Assembly: GCA_937891015.1 (NCBI GenBank)
Contig: CALAPY010000116.1
Span: 1-16,058, forward strand
Reading direction: 5' to 3'
Origin: UBA2108 sp002713215
GTDB taxonomy: Bacteria; Bacteroidota; Bacteroidia; Flavobacteriales_G; Salibacteraceae
DNA length: 16,058 nt
Shown here: positions 9,601 to 15,929 of the stretch, piece after piece
Layout: each line of letters begins with the position of its first letter
Position numbering within the stretch: position 1 is the first letter of the stretch
Translations under genes and position numbers: made by a program
Notes under the pieces: model-generated
Seen by the model: only the letters and a program-made list of their open reading frames with translations
Database searches by the model: none
Told to the model about the DNA's origin: nothing

Positions 9601-10717
9601 TCGAACACTAGATCTAATTATCAATAGATCAACAACGACTCAGCTATTCGAGAATCATTGCAATTCATACACATGGCCTTTAACAGGAATAACCTACACC
9701 AAAACAGGGCAATATTGGGATACCTTAATCGACCAAAATGGCTGCGATAGTATTTTATCTCTACACCTTTCACTTGACAGAACCCCTGATACAATTAGCA
9801 ACGTTCAATCCTGTAACTCGTTTTACTGGAAGGTAAACAAGAAGTTTTATTACCAATCCGGAACATATGCAGACACTGCTTTAAACAGCAAAGGCTGTTA
9901 TGCCATAAACCTATTAAACCTAAGTATTTTACCAACTTATAACGATACCACCATAGTAGGAACCTGTAAAAAATATTACGACTGGCCTGTAACCCTTCAA
10001 AGGATCTTTAAAAGCGGTTTTTATCATAGAAAATTAACCAGTTCAAAGGGATGTGATTCCTTAGTAGTACTTCACCTTAAATTAAATCAAGCTGTTGTTG
10101 ATACACAAAATATACGCTCTTGCTGGAGTTATAGCTGGCCACAAACCGGTATAACCTATACCACTAGCGGAGTATATTCGGATTCAATTATTAATACAAA
10201 CGGGTGCGACTCTGTACTTAATATCCAGCTGACTATTGATTCTGTAAATGCAGGCGTAAAACAGTTGAATGATACACTTAAGGCTATGTCACGATTGGCA
10301 TCCTATCAATGGCTTAAATGTGATACAAACTCCTATACGGTAATCTCCGGAGCAACTTCTCAGAGCTTTGTTGCAAAAACTAATGGAGATTATGCAGTCG
10401 AAGTGACGGAAAGCCATTGCATAGACACCTCAACATGCCATAACATAACTGGAATAGGTATTAAATACAACGATTTTGGAAATTCCCTGAAAGTCTACCC
10501 CAACCCTACCTCCGGAAAAGTAAACCTTGTACTGGGCAACGATTATCACGATGTACGTTTAACTATTAGAAACACGCTTGGACAAATCGTATTGACCAAA
10601 TCCTTTGAAGTTGCTTCATCATTAGAAGCTGAAATTCTTGGCGAAAACGGTGTTTATTTTATTGAGTTGACTACCCAGAAAGGAAAAACGGCAACCATAA
10701 GAATCGTTAAGGAGTAA
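6638..10717 (+). CDS. large secreted repeat protein with T9SS type A sorting domain, probable TTG start
   Basis: A 1359-aa exported protein. The start is chosen as TTG at 6638: the in-frame TGA at 6620-6622 leaves no ATG or GTG upstream, and beginning here gives a proper signal peptide (MARLTVFFFSLILYLNSHSQ), whereas the next Met is residue 25, after the hydrophobic core. Residues about 25-415 are propeller-like: GFIIVGSF (45-52), VDFDL at 56-60 and 122-126, RYKSDASLVW (79-88), FLVKF (411-415). Residues about 420-515 are an Ig-like region with paired Cys. Residues 522-1200 hold about 13 two-cysteine repeats. Residues 1205-1270 are a short Ig-like module (YQWLKC, ISGATSQSF). Residues about 1283-1359 are a type A sorting domain with VYPNPTSGK and GVYFIEL. 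It shares its building blocks with the preceding gene but puts the propeller first. No enzyme motif is visible. Surface adhesion or structure is a guess. Confidence 0.86.
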   Translation: MARLTVFFFSLILYLNSHSQSVDWMRNFEGGLVNIYDLQATNDDGFIIVGSFTDTVDFDLDTSSYKLVGDKKGELFLARYKSDASLVWVKPIGKATDSIWITDLLIDEHLNIYLLGGFVDSVDFDLSTSVITKHAGTVADGFLVKYNHNAAYQNLVQFIDLPPNFIKQKKSKLHIAASGIDTVKVGSTTYTNPNKLLNKGMIIDSLFSNLSFISLVNRLELSDGTPVIVSRTSKQISITVQGHWSFIIRDTFSMGLPYLDPVFISADDLVYISGSGRNYNVKTPLSNKFTYVRGSIHLGSHFAVVYDKNGVAQPRAHSSSGNHSARVKHSQYNNCPVSTVVNWSSISNFNNSSYYVTGKMLWANHPGFSLWSKVYSGPSSVYVVNQYGEPYQHVIGKDTLKFKNHNFHSSFLVKFKTGCKVSTEKFKVQVNGKIISSSSPGCGTGIDTEFRACLGDTLSFELDSTSTYQWDSLGSKKKTIIATNGQIVTGFNKLGACSYSDNGIKIKIITDPIITHDTLFICPGDSILILGYFQKNTGVYLDTTRFTTGNKCDSIIEIVNLVVIYPKPDALNQDTVYVCDTNNTGKIGIGYHWGEPRIYNKSGWTVDTLKSSLGCDSIIDTLFIQMTIPDSTKDTIHTCGPHNLLNTYTTKSVIPFTNQHGCDSIVELLKVTHKTSFSYTYNYYGSGVVNYCGTSFGLGGNIHTSNGIYSDKLKSIHGCDSILNYQLFLHSNYSLTLPSINACDSFVWAFSGKTYYSSGWYSHTKQMAPTFWGPNGCDSTIRVYVNISKSFYTPVTDTISACYGYVWPTNRKRYTTSGYYIDTVKVKSGLCDSVVALQLTISPPNQPVPDTVYTCPPHYYWNINKTNYAKSGLYVDTIRSNGCDSIISLQLFINPLQLPKTDTVVACSPFYWNKTRKNYTKSGIYRDTIRIGGCDSIVELNYTTGESVNQPVKITSCNQYTWLATGKSYNKTGTYQAKFKNSMGCDSIRTLDLIINRSTTTQLFENHCNSYTWPLTGITYTKTGQYWDTLIDQNGCDSILSLHLSLDRTPDTISNVQSCNSFYWKVNKKFYYQSGTYADTALNSKGCYAINLLNLSILPTYNDTTIVGTCKKYYDWPVTLQRIFKSGFYHRKLTSSKGCDSLVVLHLKLNQAVVDTQNIRSCWSYSWPQTGITYTTSGVYSDSIINTNGCDSVLNIQLTIDSVNAGVKQLNDTLKAMSRLASYQWLKCDTNSYTVISGATSQSFVAKTNGDYAVEVTESHCIDTSTCHNITGIGIKYNDFGNSLKVYPNPTSGKVNLVLGNDYHDVRLTIRNTLGQIVLTKSFEVASSLEAEILGENGVYFIELTTQKGKTATIRIVKE
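8201..10237 (+). repeat. array of about 13 two-cysteine (mostly SYxW-type) repeats
   Basis: Leading cysteines fall at residues 522, 579, 639, 692, 743, 802, 855, 907, 957, 1008, 1059, 1110 and 1162. Spacing is 50-60, settling to 50-53 after residue 802. The consensus is C-x-x-Y/F-x-W, then x-x-Y-x-x-SG-x-Y-x-DT-x, then GCDSI, then a hydrophobic strand and a short linker. The first unit is closer to the A type (CPGDSI). The unit starting at 1059 has GCYAI instead of GCDSI. Confidence 0.82.
10484..10714 (+). other. T9SS type A sorting domain of the 1359-aa protein
   Basis: Residues about 1283-1359 contain SLKVYPNPTSGKV, a central RNTLGQIV strand, ENGVYFIEL and a final TATIRIVKE. This is a textbook type A C-terminal sorting signal. 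Confidence 0.9.
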
Positions 10718-10730
10718 ATTAAAACTCCTT
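10709..10730 (+). terminator. hairpin across the stop codon, weak terminator candidate
   Basis: AAGGAGT (10709-10715) and ACTCCTT (10724-10730) form a perfect 7-bp stem with an 8-nt AT-only loop. The stem includes the last codons and the first base of the stop. No T-run follows (CCTCCTCC), so it is not a classical intrinsic terminator. It may instead stabilise the mRNA end. Confidence 0.35.
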
Positions 10731-10748
10731 CCTCCTCCACTGCCCTTA

Positions 10749-10805
10749 AGATTACAAATATCTACCAACCACTTAAAAATTAAATTGTAAATAACCTTGT
10801 AATCT
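10749..10805. repeat. 9-bp inverted repeat in the intergenic region
   Basis: AGATTACAA (10749-10757) and TTGTAATCT (10797-10805) are perfect inverse copies separated by 39 nt, in the 140-nt gap before the 836-aa gene. A further TTGTAA lies at 10785-10790. It could be a protein-binding site, a stem enclosing a loop, or chance in AT-rich DNA. Confidence 0.3.
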
Positions 10806-10807
10806 GG

Positions 10808-10836
10808 CTGCATGTTTAATTAATTCATCAATTTTG
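10808..10836 (+). promoter_or_regulatory. weak promoter candidate for the 836-aa gene
   Basis: CAATTTTG (10829-10836) is one mismatch from TAnnTTTG, with CTG at 10808-10810 as a poor -33 element 18 nt upstream. The ATG is at 10858. There is no Shine-Dalgarno sequence; the leader ahead of the ATG is A/T-rich, as is common in Bacteroidota. Confidence 0.22.
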
Positions 10837-10857
10837 TAAATACAATCAATTTATCCA

Positions 10858-13368
10858 ATGAAGACCAAAATGACCTTTTATTCATTTTCACGTTTCAGTT
10901 TTTTAGGTTTACTTTTTTTCTGTCTGTTTTCTTTTTACGGGCATGCTCAAAATGAAACGAATTGGTGGTACTTTGGAAATAATGCAGGCATGCACTTTTC
11001 TTCCGGGTCCCCAACAGCTGTCTCCAATGGGCTAATCAGAACATTAGAAGGTTGTGCCACCGTATCGGACCCTGCAGGTAGCCTTTTGTTCTATACCGAT
11101 GGGAGAACGGTTTATAATAGAAATCATGTGCTAATGGCCAATGGTAGTGGATTGCTGGGACATAGTTCGGCAACATCTTCTGCCGTGGTGGTAACCAAAC
11201 CAGGGTCAACAACTCACTATTACATTTTTACGGTTCCGATTGGAGGTAATGCCAATGGATTTAGATACTCTGAGGTTGATATGACTCAAAGTGGTGGGTT
11301 GGGAGCAGTAGTTTCAAGTTCAAAGAACACGTTGCTGCGAACGCCTGTAAGTGAAAACCTAACAGCCGTTTCACATGCCAACGGTGTAGATGTTTGGGTA
11401 ATTGTTGTGGGACACAATACAAACACCTACTATTCTTTTTTAGTTACTCCTACAGGTGTATCTACCACTCCGGTTACTACTACAATAGGACCGAATACGG
11501 TTATTTGGGGATACTTGAGGACTTCAGCTTCAGGAAAAAAAATTGCCATTGCCAATGCCGGAACTCCAAGTACTTCACAGGTAGTAATTTTTGATTTTGA
11601 CAATAGTACAGGAACACTATCCAATCCGATTACAATTAGCACACGTACTGGTCGGCCTTATGGAATTGAATTCTCTCCTGATGAAAGATATATGTACTAC
11701 ACCAAGTGGTATAGACCCAGTTCCCTGCACCAGGTGAATTTAAAAGCAGGTACATCCGCGCAGATTATTGCCAGCGACACAATCATTCATCAACCAACCG
11801 GAGTAAATAATTATGGCGCCCTGCAATTGGCTTCTGATGGTAAAATATATATGGCCAATAGCGGGCACGCTTTTCTTGGGGTTATAAACAACCCTAATGC
11901 AAGAGGTACAGCCTGTAATTTTGTCCTGCAAGGGTTTCAGTTAAGCCCCGGAAAGGTGTCTCAAATAGGCTTACCTACCTTCAATCAATCCTTTCTATTT
12001 CCCTCCGGGTTGTTAGTAAGCGATGGCTGTAAGAATGATTACATCCCCGTGGGGTATGGAGATACTTCGAGCCTGGATTCAGTAATTTACAACTATGGTG
12101 ACCCGGCTAGCGGATCTTTCAACATAAGCAGAAACAAACTTGATTCACACAAGTTCTCCTCTACCGGAAAATATGTGGTAACCGCATACATATATCGTAC
12201 ACATGGTACCAAGGTACTATTAGATACCCTGGTAGATACAGTAAATATTTATCAAAAACCCGTAGTTGAACTGGGTAATGATACCACCGTTTGTGCGTTT
12301 GATTCAGTGCTTTTACAAACTGCCTCTTCGTACAATTGGTACCAATGGAATACCGATAAAAATACCCGATCCATAATGGCTTCAAAGCAAGGACAGTACT
12401 GGGTAAGAGCAGGAGAACCCGCCTGCTATGGCACAGACACCATAAATGTAAACTGGATTGAGGTTCAACAACCGAATTTAGGAAACGACACGACAGTTTG
12501 TGGTTTAGATTCATTTGAACTCAGGCTTGACAAAACTTATGATGCCTATTATTGGAACAACGGACTGAATACACCATCAATCCATGTAAGAAGCGACGGA
12601 CGATACAGTGTTGCCGTCGATTCCATAGGTTGTAGAGTTTCCGACACCATTGATGTAAAGATGATAAACCCTACCGGGTTTTCCTTAGGCGAAGATCAGT
12701 TTCTGTGTAAAGGAAAAACCATTGAGCTTAAATCGTTAGTGAATTACGGAATACTAAACTGGTCTACCGGTCAGAACTCAGAATCCATTATGGTTTCAGA
12801 AGAAGGAGAGTATTCAGCAAATTTTTCCCAAGAAGGCTGTAATTTCAACGACCAAATAACTATTACCGCCCTTGATAGTCCAAAAGTTGTTTTGATCAGC
12901 GATTCTGTTTTTTGCAAACACTCTGAACTCGAACTCAGGCCCGAAGTGACTAATCACGATAAGCTAATATGGAATGATGGTAGCACAGAAACCAATAAAT
13001 GGATTAATCAACCAGGTTCCTATCAGGTAAGCGCCAGTAACTTTTGTGGAACCTCTTCAAAATCTGTTACACTTGATTGGAAAGATTGCGAGTGTATCAT
13101 GACCATTCCGAATGTATTTACTCCCAATGGTGATGGCTATAACGAAACCTTCTACCCCACTTTCAATTGCCCGTTTATCTCTTACAACATGAAGATTTAT
13201 AACCGTTGGGGAAGATTGTTGTTCGAGTCAAGTGACGACAAGGTACATTGGGACGGAACCCGAAAAGGAGAAGCCGTCGCACAAGGGGTGTATATCTTTA
13301 TTTTAAACTACCAATTTGATAGTGATGAAGCTGTTGAAGAAACCGGGCATGTTACCCTGATTCGTTAG
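10858..13368 (+). CDS. secreted propeller/Ig-like protein with type B (gliding-type) T9SS sorting domain
   Basis: An 836-aa exported protein. Residues 1-30 form a signal peptide with a strong hydrophobic core and a probable cut near GHAQ; Met5 is an alternative start. Residues about 34-385 begin NWWYFGNNAG and contain TLEGCATVSD, LLFYTDGRTVYNRNH and YYIFTVP, matching a common Bacteroidota secreted family, probably a beta-propeller, with EFSPDERYMYYTKW (271-284) as a blade-like strand. Residues about 388-465 are PKD-like. Four Ig-like modules follow, at about 469-533, 539-602, 608-672 and 677-741; the first three begin LGNDTTVC or LGEDQFLC. Residues about 745-836 are a gliding-motility-associated C-terminal (CHU_C-like) domain: FTPNGDGYNE (754-763), YNRWGRLLFE (781-790), WDGT, GVYIF, ending in GHVTLIR. 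Type B signals usually leave proteins attached or released without the type A anchoring route. No catalytic site is visible. Confidence 0.9.
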   Translation: MKTKMTFYSFSRFSFLGLLFFCLFSFYGHAQNETNWWYFGNNAGMHFSSGSPTAVSNGLIRTLEGCATVSDPAGSLLFYTDGRTVYNRNHVLMANGSGLLGHSSATSSAVVVTKPGSTTHYYIFTVPIGGNANGFRYSEVDMTQSGGLGAVVSSSKNTLLRTPVSENLTAVSHANGVDVWVIVVGHNTNTYYSFLVTPTGVSTTPVTTTIGPNTVIWGYLRTSASGKKIAIANAGTPSTSQVVIFDFDNSTGTLSNPITISTRTGRPYGIEFSPDERYMYYTKWYRPSSLHQVNLKAGTSAQIIASDTIIHQPTGVNNYGALQLASDGKIYMANSGHAFLGVINNPNARGTACNFVLQGFQLSPGKVSQIGLPTFNQSFLFPSGLLVSDGCKNDYIPVGYGDTSSLDSVIYNYGDPASGSFNISRNKLDSHKFSSTGKYVVTAYIYRTHGTKVLLDTLVDTVNIYQKPVVELGNDTTVCAFDSVLLQTASSYNWYQWNTDKNTRSIMASKQGQYWVRAGEPACYGTDTINVNWIEVQQPNLGNDTTVCGLDSFELRLDKTYDAYYWNNGLNTPSIHVRSDGRYSVAVDSIGCRVSDTIDVKMINPTGFSLGEDQFLCKGKTIELKSLVNYGILNWSTGQNSESIMVSEEGEYSANFSQEGCNFNDQITITALDSPKVVLISDSVFCKHSELELRPEVTNHDKLIWNDGSTETNKWINQPGSYQVSASNFCGTSSKSVTLDWKDCECIMTIPNVFTPNGDGYNETFYPTFNCPFISYNMKIYNRWGRLLFESSDDKVHWDGTRKGEAVAQGVYIFILNYQFDSDEAVEETGHVTLIR
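13090..13365 (+). other. T9SS type B (CHU_C-like) C-terminal domain
   Basis: Residues about 745-836 begin IPNVFTPNGDG and carry NRWG and WDGT...GE...QGVYIF motifs, ending a few residues after GHVTLIR. This is the standard form seen in SprB-like and other gliding-associated proteins. It differs from the type A tails of the two upstream proteins. Confidence 0.9.
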
Positions 13369-13370
13369 GT

Positions 13371-14582
13371 TTAGCTCTTTAACTTCCCGGCAATATAGCC
13401 GGTGGTCCAGGCATTTTGAAAATTAAAACCTCCGGTTACGCCATCAACATCCAATACCTCACCAGCAAAATACAAATGAGCCACTACCCTACTCTGCATC
13501 GTGTTCGGGTTAACATCTGCCAGGGAAATTCCACCGCATGTTACAAACTCTTCCTTAAAGGTAGTTTTACCACTTACCTGGTATTCATCGTTCAATAGGA
13601 CATTAATGATTCTATTAATTTTCTTTTTACTCAATTCGCCGCATACCTGATTGGGATTGAGCTCCAGCTTATCCAATAAAAAAGCCCATAATCGTTTGGG
13701 AATACCCTCCATTTTCAGGTTAGTCAATTTGGTATTTCGGTTGCCTTCCAATATAGAACTAAGGTTCCGTCGTAAGAATTCCTCGGAAGCAGCATTCATC
13801 CAGTTGACCTGAATTCGAAAGTTGTAATTCTTTTCTGCTAATTCTTTTGCTCCAAAAGCAGATAACTTCAAAACCGCAGGTCCACTCATCCCCCAGTGGG
13901 TAATTAGCAGTGGCCCTTCAGCCAATAATTTACTTCCCTGAATCTTTACCCTAACTTGCGGTGCAACCGTTCCCATTAGCTTCTTTACGGGCTCTTGTGG
14001 CATATTGAAGGTAAACAGCGATGGAACGGGTGGCTCGATATGGTGCCCCAATTGTTTTAACCAATTGAAGCCCTCCAGTTTTGGCGCCCCACCTGTTGCA
14101 ACAATCAGTTTATCTACTACGATTGTGTTTCCCAGTCCAAAATCGAGCTGAAAACCATTTTCCAATAGAACGATGCCGGCGATTGACGATTGTTTCTTTA
14201 TGGCAATTCCCAGTCTTTCCGTTTCTCCAATGAGGCAATCTATAATGGTTTGCGAAGAATCCGATTGAGGAAACATACGGCCATCTTTCTCCGTTTTAAG
14301 GGCTATTCCCCTTTCCTCAAACCAATTAACCGTATGCTGCGTGTTAAATTGAGAAAAGGCCTTCTTTAGAAACCGACTACCCCTTGGATAAAACTTAACC
14401 AATTCACCGATTTGAAAACAAGCATGAGTAACATTACATCTTCCACCCCCACTTACTTTTACTTTGGAAAGGACTTTGGTAGATTTTTCGTAAATTATTA
14501 CCCGGGCATCAGGAAAGTTTTCTTTAGCAGCAATGGCCGCAAAAAAACCAGCTGCTCCTGCTCCAATTACAGCAACCTTCAT
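13371..14582 (-). CDS. BaiN/HI0933-family FAD-dependent oxidoreductase
   Basis: A 403-aa cytosolic flavoprotein. The N-terminal Rossmann motif VIGAGAAG (5-12) and acidic E32 at the end of beta-2 bind the ADP part of FAD. KVSGGGRCNVTH (42-53) is the hallmark of the HI0933/BaiN-like family. The C-terminal part has TCGGI (about 348-352) and a second FAD-binding stretch with FAGEVLDVDGVTGG and FNFQNAW. The length is typical (about 400). Members have been labelled aminoacetone oxidase or, for BaiN, linked to bile-acid metabolism; the true substrate here is unknown. It is the last gene of the minus-strand operon, and its ATG overlaps the stop of the GreA-like gene by one base (TAATG), suggesting translational coupling. 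It converges on the 836-aa gene with 2 nt between stops. Confidence 0.9.
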   Translation of the reverse strand: MKVAVIGAGAAGFFAAIAAKENFPDARVIIYEKSTKVLSKVKVSGGGRCNVTHACFQIGELVKFYPRGSRFLKKAFSQFNTQHTVNWFEERGIALKTEKDGRMFPQSDSSQTIIDCLIGETERLGIAIKKQSSIAGIVLLENGFQLDFGLGNTIVVDKLIVATGGAPKLEGFNWLKQLGHHIEPPVPSLFTFNMPQEPVKKLMGTVAPQVRVKIQGSKLLAEGPLLITHWGMSGPAVLKLSAFGAKELAEKNYNFRIQVNWMNAASEEFLRRNLSSILEGNRNTKLTNLKMEGIPKRLWAFLLDKLELNPNQVCGELSKKKINRIINVLLNDEYQVSGKTTFKEEFVTCGGISLADVNPNTMQSRVVAHLYFAGEVLDVDGVTGGFNFQNAWTTGYIAGKLKS

Positions 14583-14584
14583 TA
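14580..14584 (-). other. TAATG stop-start overlap (GreA-like to flavoprotein)
   Basis: On the minus strand, TAA of the upstream gene and ATG of the flavoprotein share one base. The same five-base arrangement occurs at the previous junction. It points to coupled translation by terminating ribosomes. Confidence 0.85.
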
Positions 14585-15049
14585 TCGTAATTCAAGAATT
14601 TCTACATGCTGCCCATTAAAAAGGAAGTGCTCACCCTGGTTTTTCCCTTTCATAGCCTGGCCCAAAGGAGATGCCATTGAAATAGCGAATATGGAATGTC
14701 CCTTCACTTTTATTTCTCCCAATGACACACCAATAAATACAAGCATGGAATTGGTTCTTACCAGGCACCCCAACTCTACCTGCTTAGATGTTAATTGTGG
14801 ATTTATGGAATCGATGGCCTGCTGTAATTTATTTAATTGGTGAATTTGCTTGCTCAGATTTTCCTGAGCCAGTTGAGCCATAGCTCTACCCGTTTCGTGT
14901 TTATCTCCCACCGAGCTTTTAGATGCTTCATTGCCCGAATCCAAAGCCGATTTCATTTCAGCTTCCAACACCCCTTTTTTATCAAGAATAACCTGACAAC
15001 AGGTATTGTAAACCTGTTTTTTAAAATCGGCAGAAAGGGAAAAAGACAT
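14582..15049 (-). CDS. GreA/GreB-like protein with N-terminal coiled coil
   Basis: A 155-aa cytosolic protein with a charged, helical first half (about 1-80) and a beta-rich C-terminal half. The end matches the GreA/GreB C-terminal (FKBP-like) pattern: VELGCLVRT (91-99), ISMASPLGQAMKGKNQGE, then a final hydrophobic strand ILEL. In the first half, VGDKHE (47-52) lies at the expected tip of a coiled-coil hairpin and keeps the D-x-x-E spacing of GreA's catalytic acidic pair (D41/E44 in E. coli). It may therefore act in the RNA polymerase secondary channel, but this is inference. Homologues in Bacteroidota have sometimes been labelled 3-oxoacyl-ACP synthase; nothing here supports that. It overlaps both neighbours by one base (TAATG), and a purine-rich run lies just before its start. 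Confidence 0.68.
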   Translation of the reverse strand: MSFSLSADFKKQVYNTCCQVILDKKGVLEAEMKSALDSGNEASKSSVGDKHETGRAMAQLAQENLSKQIHQLNKLQQAIDSINPQLTSKQVELGCLVRTNSMLVFIGVSLGEIKVKGHSIFAISMASPLGQAMKGKNQGEHFLFNGQHVEILELR

Positions 15050-15051
15050 TA
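15047..15051 (-). other. TAATG stop-start overlap (TfoX-like to GreA-like)
   Basis: The stop codon of the TfoX-domain gene and the ATG of the GreA-like gene share one base. The preceding lysine codons (AAG AAG AAA AAG AAG) give a purine-rich stretch that could help initiation. Confidence 0.85.
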
Positions 15052-15393
15052 CTTCTTTTTCTTCTTAGGCTTCTTTGTTTTTAGCGCTATTTCCCAGGCC
15101 TTTATTGCCCATTCCTTTAGCGTGGCCGGATCATCCATAATTTCCTGAGGAACTTCGTAATAAGGCATTTTCATTTTCTTACCCGGAATTTCATGTTCCT
15201 TTTTGCCGTATTTAGCGTAATCGGGTGCCGTGGTTTCATCACCTTTCAAGCGAAAAGCACCGTGCATGATTGCTCCAAACATAACGCCATCCCGAAAGAA
15301 ACCTAACCCTCCAAACATGCTTTTTGCCTGATATTCACCAAAAGGTTCTAATTGCTGTTCGATATAAGCTTGATATTCTGCATCTACTGCCAT
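15049..15393 (-). CDS. TfoX N-terminal-domain protein
   Basis: A 114-aa protein matching the TfoX/Sxy N-terminal domain: MFGGLGFFRDGVMFG (26-40), AFRLKGDET (46-54), YAKYG, MPYYEVP (76-82), and DPATLKEWAIKA near the end. It lacks the C-terminal helix-hairpin-helix-like domain found in full-length Sxy/TfoX competence regulators, so it is a stand-alone N-domain protein, which is common in bacteria, with unknown function. It should not be read as evidence of natural competence. The C-terminus is a lysine-rich tail (KTKKPKKKKK, 105-114). It follows the 158-aa gene after 19 nt and overlaps the next gene by TAATG. The ATG start is supported by the conserved N-terminal helix. Confidence 0.85.
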   Translation of the reverse strand: MAVDAEYQAYIEQQLEPFGEYQAKSMFGGLGFFRDGVMFGAIMHGAFRLKGDETTAPDYAKYGKKEHEIPGKKMKMPYYEVPQEIMDDPATLKEWAIKAWEIALKTKKPKKKKK

Positions 15394-15412
15394 AACTCTA
15401 TTTTGTATTAAT

Positions 15413-15889
15413 CTATGAAACCAGGGCCATACTCAGGGCCTTAAATAGCTTTCCATCAGAAACCAGACAACCTTGCCGGGTCATCAAAAAAAGCTCCTCT
15501 TCCCTAACTCCTTCGTATTCTTTTTCAGAAGTAAACACCTGTAAACCCTTAGGCGGATTGGTCATCGCCTGCATAAGTCCCTCCTGGCTAGTAAAATCAA
15601 TATCTAAATCCGGATCAGCCTGCATGGCAACCAATATCATTTTCTTATCCAGACACTGATAACATCTAACTTCCCTGGTTTTTCTCAATTCAAGGAATTT
15701 AATTTTACGCATACTTCCTTCGAAAATCACATCGCTAAAAGATGCAATAACCTTAACTGCTTCTTTAGGTTTTTCTTCCTTTAGTGCTTGCCAGTCAGGC
15801 GCAGTAATTCCGTTTACAACCAAAAAATCAATGAATTCCTTTTCAAATTCCATCAATTCTTCATGGGTAAGCAATCTGTATTTGGGCAT
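15413..15889 (-). CDS. conserved hypothetical protein, DUF6495-like
   Basis: A 158-aa soluble protein. The start MPKYRLLTHEEL, the FEKEFIDFLVVNGITAPDW stretch (15-33), FSDVIFEGSMRK (51-62), a CYQC motif (76-79), NPPKGLQVFT (111-120) and the SDGKLFKALSMAL end fit a family I recall from Flavobacteriales and relate to DUF6495; the name is from memory and uncertain. The single CxxC could form a redox pair or half a metal site, but only one other cysteine (141) is present. There is no signal peptide or membrane segment. It is the first gene of the four-gene operon (15889 down to 13371), with no strong promoter visible upstream. No function can be assigned. Confidence 0.75.
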   Translation of the reverse strand: MPKYRLLTHEELMEFEKEFIDFLVVNGITAPDWQALKEEKPKEAVKVIASFSDVIFEGSMRKIKFLELRKTREVRCYQCLDKKMILVAMQADPDLDIDFTSQEGLMQAMTNPPKGLQVFTSEKEYEGVREEELFLMTRQGCLVSDGKLFKALSMALVS

Positions 15890-15929
15890 TCTTTGAATTG
15901 TTTCTACTAGGGGTAAAAAGAAAACAAAA

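Noticed and set aside
2395..10237. Repeats considered as a CRISPR array or DNA-level tandem repeat
   Set aside because: The period is in protein (about 153-156 nt) and the DNA copies differ at many synonymous sites; there are no identical direct repeats with unique spacers.
12161..12514. A 117-codon minus-strand frame inside the 836-aa gene
   Set aside because: It lies opposite clear PKD-like and Ig-like modules, with no independent coding evidence.
14412..14843. A 143-codon plus-strand open frame across the flavoprotein and GreA-like genes
   Set aside because: It crosses the junction of two well-supported minus-strand genes and its product is rich in Ser and Cys with no recognisable motif.
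15049..15393. TfoX-domain gene as evidence of a natural competence system
   Set aside because: Only the N-terminal domain is present, no com genes are nearby, and stand-alone TfoX N-domain proteins are widespread with no proven competence role.
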